Below, one piece after another: positions 1 to 5,146 of a stretch of DNA of 5,146 bases. Positions within the stretch are counted from its first letter, which is position 1. Each line of letters starts with the position of its first letter. Source of the DNA: an uncultured Flavobacteriales bacterium (GTDB taxonomy: Bacteria; Bacteroidota; Bacteroidia; Flavobacteriales_D; Sanyastnellaceae); assembly GCA_938003665.1 (NCBI GenBank), contig CALKYI010000025.1, positions 1-5,146 of the forward strand, read 5' to 3'. The notes under the pieces are model-generated. The model ran no database searches and was not told the DNA's origin. It saw only the letters and a list, made by a program, of their open reading frames with translations. The translations under genes and the position numbers were made by a program.

Positions 1-2113
1 CCATCGTCTCTTGGGCTGTCAGCTCCATGGGAACGCCGGCGAAGTAGGTGGCATCGATGGGCACGTCGTACGGACCAATGTCAACGGAATTTACCTGGAC
101 CTCGCCCATACCATCGATGATGAGGGTCAAGGTCACGGATTCCACTTCGTAGCAATCTTCGAGGCCGTTGATGAGCATTTCCGCACAGCGCTCCTCGATG
201 AAGTCGTGGATTTCGTCCACATTGGCCATCCAACCGTCATAGTCCCCGCCCCAGCGATCGATGTGTCGATCCATTTCCGGTTCGATGACATTGATCATGC
301 TGTCGAGTACCGCGTGCATGTTCTCGCAGCTAAAGTGCGTATTGCTCAAATCCGCCCAGCGATTGATGTACGTCGCCCAGAATTCCTCGTTTTCCATTAA
401 GGAATTGAAAATCGGAATGTGCCCTTGGCCACCTACGTTACCGAGCGACTCGGGATTGCACGGATCTGCATCGGGCGACTGAGAAGGAACGCCGGTGTAA
501 TTCGCCCCGTGGCCAAACGTATTGTCCATATCCCACAACGCGTAGCGCCACTTCTTGCCGCTGCCATCAGGATGGCGGCCGCGCCACCAGGCCGTGTTCC
601 AGTTCAACCAGTCGGCGCATACCGTGAACGAGTTGAGCAGGTAGTAATCAATCAAGCTCATCACGTTGTACACACTCGTGACGTACTCGTAGTTGTCCGG
701 GTCCGTCATGTCCTGACCGGTGACGAAGTTCACCAATGGCATCCAATCGGCATCGTCACCGTATTCCACCCACGTGCCGCCCCACGTCTTGATGAAGTCG
801 ACGAAGTGACGCGGCTGGTCATAGTATTCCGTGGTGAAATCGAGGTCGTCCACCTTCTCACGGTATTCATACACGCCCCAATATTCCCCGTTCAGGTAGA
901 CGATGCAGCTCTCGTTGGTGCGCTCGTCGATGTGCAAATCTGCCAAGTGGCTGAGCGTCTGCACATAGGCGTCGCGGATGTGTCCGCCGCCTGAGCTCGG
1001 GTAGTTGTCATTCGCTGCGGCCTTGAAAATCAAACGCTGGTACACATCGCGGTCCTTGACATGGAAGAGCTCCTCCAAAAGGCCGTAGCTGTGGCCCATC
1101 TGATCGCGGGTGATGTAGTCAAATCCCTTCTGCGGATAAGCGTTTGAGTCGTTTCCGTGCTCGTTGGAATCGCCGTAGCCTTCACACCAGTACGTCCCAT
1201 CGGGGTGGAAAAATTCAATGTGGCACGGCTCGTCCGCTCCACCGCCCCATCCGCCTGGCCATTGGCCGTCCTCCTGGCCGTCGCCGGAAACCGAGACGAC
1301 GATGATGCTGTGGCTGTCTTCCCCGGTGAAATAGGTGTTCGTGTTGATGTGGGAATCCGCATACGCTCCGGTGGGATCAAAGCACCGAGCACGAATGACC
1401 GTTGTTTCGTTGACCGCAATGGGGCCCGTATACAGTGGGCTTGTCAAAGTCGGTGCATACCCATCAGTTGTGTATCGGATGTCGTAACCAGCAGGAGCTG
1501 TGATCGCCACGTTCGTGCCGCCTGCGTAGTAACCGGACTCTTCTTGGAACTGCGGCGTCGGCGCGTACTCCGTATAAAAGTCACCCCCGTTAGGGTTGCC
1601 CGGGGTTGGATCTGTGCACACGCGCCATTGGCCTGCCACACCGTCCGTGTCGCGAGACCAGCTGTGGTCAGCTTGTGTCGGTGTCCAGTCGTCGTAGAAC
1701 GTGTAGGATTCGAGGATGTTTCCGGCAGGATCTGAGAAAACAACCGACTCCCCCATGGTTTGCGTTACCTTGAAATTGGTATTCAGGTTTCCCCCAACGT
1801 AGAGGTTCTCGGGAACTTCACCCTCATTGGAGCAAATGATCAACAAATAACCGCCCGCCGCGATGGTCGTCCCTGCTGGGATTTCAAACATCTGGGGATT
1901 GTCGGGGTTGTCGGACAACCAGTACCCGTCAAGGTCAACCGCCGTGGGTCCTTGGTTGTAGAATTCGATGTAATCCTCGTTATCTCCGTTTACGCCCAAC
2001 GTGTAGTTGCTGGCCGAAAACTCATTGATGATCACCTGCGCAGAGGCTGCAGAGGCAACCAAGCACGCAAAAACGACGAGGAAAGGGATGTTCAAGAGGT
2101 GCTTACGCATCAT
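1..2113 (-). CDS. Secreted CotH kinase family protein with lamin-tail and chitobiase C-terminal-like domains (C-terminus outside window)
   Basis: The frame is open for 704 codons from the ATG at 2113 to the window edge, with no stop, so the 3' end is missing. Residues 1-25 are a signal peptide (FLVVFACLVASAASA, then QVIINEF). About 26-174 is a lamin-tail domain (VIINEFSASN, DYIEFYN, VDLDGYWLSDNPDNP, LNTNFK, VVFSDPAGN). About 184-262 is a chitobiase/beta-hexosaminidase C-terminal-like domain (YDIRYTTDG, TTVIRARCF). About 263-656 is the CotH kinase-like domain: PQKGFDY, LIFKAAANDN, HIRDAYVQTL, YLNGEYWGVYEYREK, FIKTWGG, the DWLNWN motif (Asp501, Asn506) and WDMDNTFG (Asp528, Asp530). The last two resemble the catalytic and metal-binding acidic motifs of CotH. 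From about 657, LTLIIDGMGEVQVN begins what looks like an InlB-type beta repeat. CotH of Bacillus subtilis is an atypical kinase that phosphorylates spore-coat proteins; here the target is unknown and kinase activity is inferred. The start overlaps the stop of the lysyl oxidase gene by 4 bases; a second ATG follows immediately at 2110. A C-terminal T9SS domain is expected but cannot be seen. Confidence 0.88.
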   Translation of the reverse strand, partial: MMRKHLLNIPFLVVFACLVASAASAQVIINEFSASNYTLGVNGDNEDYIEFYNQGPTAVDLDGYWLSDNPDNPQMFEIPAGTTIAAGGYLLIICSNEGEVPENLYVGGNLNTNFKVTQTMGESVVFSDPAGNILESYTFYDDWTPTQADHSWSRDTDGVAGQWRVCTDPTPGNPNGGDFYTEYAPTPQFQEESGYYAGGTNVAITAPAGYDIRYTTDGYAPTLTSPLYTGPIAVNETTVIRARCFDPTGAYADSHINTNTYFTGEDSHSIIVVSVSGDGQEDGQWPGGWGGGADEPCHIEFFHPDGTYWCEGYGDSNEHGNDSNAYPQKGFDYITRDQMGHSYGLLEELFHVKDRDVYQRLIFKAAANDNYPSSGGGHIRDAYVQTLSHLADLHIDERTNESCIVYLNGEYWGVYEYREKVDDLDFTTEYYDQPRHFVDFIKTWGGTWVEYGDDADWMPLVNFVTGQDMTDPDNYEYVTSVYNVMSLIDYYLLNSFTVCADWLNWNTAWWRGRHPDGSGKKWRYALWDMDNTFGHGANYTGVPSQSPDADPCNPESLGNVGGQGHIPIFNSLMENEEFWATYINRWADLSNTHFSCENMHAVLDSMINVIEPEMDRHIDRWGGDYDGWMANVDEIHDFIEERCAEMLINGLEDCYEVESVTLTLIIDGMGEVQVNSVDIGPYDVPIDATYFAGVPMELTAQETM
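2110..2113 (-). promoter_or_regulatory. ATGA stop/start overlap coupling the lysyl oxidase and CotH genes
   Basis: On the minus strand the sequence reads CAATGATGCG: the TGA stop of the lysyl oxidase gene (2112-2110) lies inside the ATG start of the CotH gene (2113-2111). A second in-frame ATG (2110-2108) follows directly. This arrangement usually means translational coupling by ribosome re-initiation and strongly implies a shared transcript. No purine-rich ribosome binding site stands out just upstream, which is common in Bacteroidota and adds weight to coupling. Which of the two ATGs is used cannot be decided from the sequence; either leaves the signal peptide intact. Confidence 0.8.
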
Positions 2114-5034
2114 TGAATGTTCAATTGGCCGGTAAATACTGGCGTTGCAGGTCCAGAAAGGGTGTAAAGGTAGGTTCCACTTCGAAGCGCACCGCGGTCA
2201 ATGGTGTACGAGATGCCTGAAGGGTTGGCCGTGTGCACCACGCGACCGGTCGGATCGGTGATGGTCAACAGCATGGGCTGACGCGTCGGGTTGGCAAACC
2301 GCAGTGTCGCATAATCTGTCATGGGGTTCGGGTACAGCATCGGAGCAGCGGCATCGATGGCCTCGGCCACACCGCTCGAAGTAACGCACCCTTCTTCAAT
2401 GACGTTCAACGTATTGTGATAATCCTCGTTGACGACATCGGTGACAAAATCAATGCACACTTCATCTTCAATGGAAGCCCAGTACAAACGCACCAGCGGT
2501 GCGAACTCGTAGTGTTTTGGGAAGCTCATGTCCTCATACGAAAGGCCAATGACTTCAACGCCACCTGGGGCGAACGAGGGAGTGATGGAATATTCGATGG
2601 GGTCGGCGAGGCTCACGGCAGAAGAAATCGCCATACCACTCATGGAGAATTGATACCCAACGATGCGGTTGTTGGGGTTATGGACGTAGATGTCCATGTA
2701 TTGCTGCCCCCAGTTGACTGCACCGATGGTGAAATGCACCGTATCGAATGGATTGACAATGTGGTTCACCGGGAAATCACATTTGTCGTGGAATCCCGAG
2801 CTATCGGGGTGCTGGTGAAGCTCGTTGTAGAGCTGGCACAGCGCCAAGTGGGCTGCGTCTGTCACCGTGATTTCGTCGTCTTGATCGACGTCCGTGCAAG
2901 GCAGCGCTTCGATGTCGTCGCCGAGGATGTGCTCAACGTAAGCCACGGCATCGGCGTACTCCTGAGCGCCGTTGTTGTCGAGGTCCCCCATCAGGGCGGT
3001 GCCGTTGCAGTCGCCATTGCAGTCAGTCACTGCAGTACCGAATTCGGTGCCTTCACAGTCGCTGAATGGCTCGCAATCCCCCACCACATCTACTTCCAAT
3101 TCGCCGGTTGAACGGTCGAGGTTGATGCAGACAGCCGCGTGGTTGTTCTCATACGAGTTCTCGGCGCGTCCAAGTGCGTCCGGAATGAAATCGTAGTTCG
3201 CGCGAACAATCAAGTAGTAGGTACCGTCCGCAACATCCGTAACGTCGATCCACTGGCAGCTCAATCCCGAGCCGTAGATGTCTCCGCAGCCCGCCGAAAT
3301 GCCCATGTTGCCGCAGCCGTACTGGCCGGTGCCGCCGCCACTGCATTCTAGGTCCATGACGCAGAATCCGTTTTTGAACCCGATGGGCATGTACTGACCT
3401 TCGAGCGTGAAGAGGTCGTACTTAGCATAGCCTTTGTGGTGCCAGTGGCTGTGGCAATCGCCCCATTCAAACTGGTTGTTGTCTGCCTGGCTGGGCACGC
3501 CGATGTAATAATCGAGGGTACCGATGTTGAGGATGTGCGTCGTGAAGCGCACCAACTCTCGGTCGCCGTATCCATTCAGACAGCCCTCTTCGATGTAGCA
3601 GTCCGTCTCGCTGACCTGCATGATTTGCGAGGACAGGCTATTGACAATGGCTTCGGCACTGACAATCAAATCCGGACCTGTGCAGTCGGGATCGCCGGGG
3701 TAGATGCAGTCGCCGCTGTCCACTTCGGCGAGCGGGTTGAAATTGCAGGCTTCTTCATCGGTGCAACCCGTTGGTGGGCCGGCAAAGTTGAATTCCCAAT
3801 CGAAACCATCAGCGCAAGCCCCATCCGGGTCGGCCAAGAGCAGTTCGGCATCAAAGCTGATATCCGAGCTCGTGGCATTGATCTGGTGCACCTCGACCGC
3901 CAACACATTTGTACCGTTGTTCATGTTCAAGGCTACCGGGTATTCGTACAACTCGGATTCGTTGCCCCCCACGATTTCACTCAAGGCCGTGGTCTCAGAA
4001 TTCACAAAGCCATCAGGCATGTTGCTGCGCATGATTTCCACCCCGTTGAGGTACACTACAGCGCCGTCGTCGCGTCGCAGTCGCAGCAGTCCTTCCATTC
4101 CCGTTCCTGACTCCCCGGTGTAGTCAAAGGTGTGGCGGAAGTATGTTGTGATGTGCTTGTCGGAGGAATTATCGCCGTACGAGACTGTGGTCGCCTCATC
4201 ACCGTCGCCGTAGCCCAATTCCGCATTGCCAGCAGCCCAGTCCGCATCGTCATAGTCCGTCGCGGTCCAATCGGATCCGAGGTCTGCGCCTTGGTCGTGG
4301 AAACTCCACTCAGATTCCAAATCCACCAAAGTGGCATAATCGGGCGAACCCAATCCCATGCGAATCCACACGGGAGTTCCGCCTGCCAACAGCACCGTCA
4401 GGTTGGCTTCCTCGCCGCACCCTCCTTCCTCGTCGTCGAAGTAAATTGTGCCCTCATTGGTGTTGTCAAAACTGCCCATGTTGCAGTACTCGTAGATCCA
4501 CAGCTTCGTGTCGCAACCGGTCCCGCACGTATTGAACTCGTACATGCCATTCGCCGGCGGAGTGAACACATACCACGCGTTGCCTTGTGTTTGGGAAATG
4601 GTGCCGTAGTCGGCCTCCGTCAATTCAAAGGCATCGTTGCAGGTCGCTCCTGGTGCGCAGTCGAAGCTAACGGTCTCACCGTAGCCGTAGTTCCCACCAG
4701 TTGCGATTTGGACACCATCTTGGTACAGGTAGTATCCACCTGGTGCGAAAATGCCATCGCCGTAGGAATCGAAAATGCTGAACTGCAAGCAAGGCTGTTC
4801 GATGGTCGCATCGAAGCAGACCACGCCGCTTTCGGCATCCGTTCCCGAGCCAATAATTTCACCTTGGTAGGTCAGTTCCCAGGATATTTCGTTGGGGTAG
4901 CCGTCCGGCTCAATGACCACTTCAATTTCAGTTTCATTGTCCGCACACTGGCTCCAGGCAGGCGCACTGGCCCAAACGAACAGCAAAATCAACGCCCAAG
5001 AGAAGGCATTCAAACGGAAGAAAGGTCCCTGCAT
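2110..5034 (-). CDS. Secreted multidomain lysyl oxidase-like protein with T9SS type A sorting domain
   Basis: Predicted exported copper amine oxidase of the lysyl oxidase (LOX) family; the expected reaction is oxidative deamination of peptidyl-lysine to an aldehyde, releasing ammonia and H2O2. Residues are counted from the ATG at 5034 (974 aa). 1-28: signal peptide, hydrophobic core ALILLFVW, likely cut after APAWS. About 30-126: beta domain with FDSYGDG. About 127-240: PPC-like beta domain. 243-402: jelly-roll-like domain (LGYGDGDEATTVSYG, YFRHTF, DDGAVVYLNGVEI, NVLAVEVHQ). 424-443: Cys-rich CTDEEACNFNP module. 453-640: LOX domain. The motif CHSHWH at 527-532 matches animal CHxHYH, giving copper ligands His528, His530 and His532. 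Lys554 (GFKNGFC) and Tyr587 (GCGDIYG, followed by CQWIDVTDV) align with human LOX Lys320 and Tyr355, the LTQ precursors. Several LOX cysteines are kept (527, 558, 564, 574, 583, 593). 683-736: dockerin-like pair (DLDNNG, DVDQDDE). About 764-882: cohesin-like beta domain. 900-974: T9SS sorting domain starting LYPNP. An in-frame TTG at 5055 would add 7 residues; ATG is preferred because TTG starts are uncommon and the signal peptide is complete from ATG. The native substrate is unknown. Confidence 0.9.
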   Translation of the reverse strand: MQGPFFRLNAFSWALILLFVWASAPAWSQCADNETEIEVVIEPDGYPNEISWELTYQGEIIGSGTDAESGVVCFDATIEQPCLQFSIFDSYGDGIFAPGGYYLYQDGVQIATGGNYGYGETVSFDCAPGATCNDAFELTEADYGTISQTQGNAWYVFTPPANGMYEFNTCGTGCDTKLWIYEYCNMGSFDNTNEGTIYFDDEEGGCGEEANLTVLLAGGTPVWIRMGLGSPDYATLVDLESEWSFHDQGADLGSDWTATDYDDADWAAGNAELGYGDGDEATTVSYGDNSSDKHITTYFRHTFDYTGESGTGMEGLLRLRRDDGAVVYLNGVEIMRSNMPDGFVNSETTALSEIVGGNESELYEYPVALNMNNGTNVLAVEVHQINATSSDISFDAELLLADPDGACADGFDWEFNFAGPPTGCTDEEACNFNPLAEVDSGDCIYPGDPDCTGPDLIVSAEAIVNSLSSQIMQVSETDCYIEEGCLNGYGDRELVRFTTHILNIGTLDYYIGVPSQADNNQFEWGDCHSHWHHKGYAKYDLFTLEGQYMPIGFKNGFCVMDLECSGGGTGQYGCGNMGISAGCGDIYGSGLSCQWIDVTDVADGTYYLIVRANYDFIPDALGRAENSYENNHAAVCINLDRSTGELEVDVVGDCEPFSDCEGTEFGTAVTDCNGDCNGTALMGDLDNNGAQEYADAVAYVEHILGDDIEALPCTDVDQDDEITVTDAAHLALCQLYNELHQHPDSSGFHDKCDFPVNHIVNPFDTVHFTIGAVNWGQQYMDIYVHNPNNRIVGYQFSMSGMAISSAVSLADPIEYSITPSFAPGGVEVIGLSYEDMSFPKHYEFAPLVRLYWASIEDEVCIDFVTDVVNEDYHNTLNVIEEGCVTSSGVAEAIDAAAPMLYPNPMTDYATLRFANPTRQPMLLTITDPTGRVVHTANPSGISYTIDRGALRSGTYLYTLSGPATPVFTGQLNIQ

Positions 5035-5146
5035 AGGTCTCAATTTGGTGGTCAAACTCCGAAGATAATCAAACCTTTATAGTCAAACGCTACCTGCACC
5101 CGAAGGGTTGCATGCATCATGCGCATTGAATGTGCAAGAATCTGCT
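5035..5146 (-). promoter_or_regulatory. Leader upstream of the two-gene operon (putative promoter region)
   Basis: This is the only stretch without clear coding sequence. Transcription of the operon probably starts here or beyond the window. I see no exact match to the Bacteroidota promoter pattern (TTG at about -33, TAnnTTTG at about -7). Two near-misses read TAGCGTTTG (5092-5084) and TAAAGGTTTG (5079-5070) on the minus strand. A GGAG lies at 5060-5057, too far from the ATG at 5034 and too close to the alternative TTG at 5055 to act as a normal ribosome binding site. One minus-strand frame is open from the window edge to a TGA at 5054-5052, so the end of an upstream gene cannot be fully excluded, though nothing in its 30 codons is recognisable. 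Confidence 0.3.
5109..5136. repeat. Cluster of ATGC-type palindromes upstream of the operon
   Basis: Two perfect 8-base palindromes, TGCATGCA (5109-5116) and ATGCGCAT (5119-5126), are followed by the related half-match ATGTGCA (5130-5136). They lie about 75-100 bases before the lysyl oxidase start. Such a run of related short palindromes could be an operator for a dimeric regulator, but 8-base palindromes also occur by chance and no regulator gene is in the window. A separate short hairpin, ACCC/GGGT around GAA, lies just downstream on the transcribed strand near 5098-5108. Confidence 0.2.

Noticed and set aside
419..994. Plus-strand open frame of 191 codons
   Set aside because: It is antisense to the CotH kinase-like domain, whose own frame shows clear family motifs; the plus-strand translation is rich in Val, Arg and His without any pattern.
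2233..3111. Plus-strand open frame of 292 codons
   Set aside because: It is antisense to the dockerin-like and sorting-domain region, with His/Val-rich low-complexity content and no motifs, as expected of a shadow frame.
3706..3765. Cys-rich CTDEEACNFNP segment as an EGF or metal-binding domain
   Set aside because: The pattern fits the short Cys-rich repeat common in marine Bacteroidota surface proteins better than EGF, and only a single copy is present.
3436..4110. Plus-strand open frame of 224 codons
   Set aside because: It is antisense to the lysyl oxidase domain and resembles no known family.
5053..5055. TTG as the start of the lysyl oxidase gene
   Set aside because: TTG starts are uncommon, the GGAG nearby is only one base away, and the ATG at 5034 gives a complete signal peptide; it remains a possible alternative adding 7 residues.
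4132..5082. Plus-strand open frame of 316 codons
   Set aside because: It lies antisense to the N-terminal half of the lysyl oxidase gene, has no recognisable domain, and is explained by the codon bias of the opposite strand.
5119..5146. Possible divergent plus-strand gene starting at an ATG
   Set aside because: Only about nine codons are visible before the window ends, with no recognisable content.

Overview
The window reads as two large, co-directional genes on the minus strand, joined by a 4-base ATGA overlap, so transcription runs from high to low coordinates. Together they fill nearly the whole window. Only about 110 bases at the high-coordinate end lie outside clear coding sequence. The downstream gene is still open at base 1, so the operon continues outside the window.

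Organism. The first protein ends in a type IX secretion (T9SS) sorting domain and carries a Cys-rich 'GCTDEEACNFNP...' module typical of marine Flavobacteriia-like Bacteroidota. The window is moderately G+C-rich by eye (not counted), which fits a higher-GC marine Bacteroidota lineage such as Cryomorphaceae/Schleiferiaceae-like organisms. That lineage assignment is inference; assignment to Bacteroidota is well supported by the T9SS domain.

Layout, in order of transcription. (1) 5035-5146: leader with clustered ATGC-type palindromes and no clean promoter. (2) 5034-2110: a 974-residue secreted multidomain protein with a lysyl oxidase domain at its centre. The copper-binding Cys-His-x-His-x-His motif and both precursors of the lysine tyrosylquinone (LTQ) cofactor, Lys and Tyr, are in place. 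Around it lie adhesin-like beta domains, a dockerin-like calcium-binding pair, a cohesin-like beta domain and the C-terminal T9SS signal. (3) 2113 to beyond base 1: a secreted CotH-family protein, with signal peptide, lamin-tail domain, chitobiase/beta-hexosaminidase C-terminal-like domain, CotH kinase-like domain with its acidic motifs intact, and the start of an InlB-type beta repeat; its C-terminus is outside the window.

How they may work together. Lysyl oxidases turn peptidyl-lysine side chains into aldehydes that cross-link proteins. CotH proteins are atypical kinases that phosphorylate secreted structural proteins, known from the Bacillus spore coat. Two translationally coupled, exported protein-modifying enzymes suggest a cell-surface or matrix maturation system. 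This pairing is the most notable thing in the window; its function is a hypothesis from domain content and gene order.
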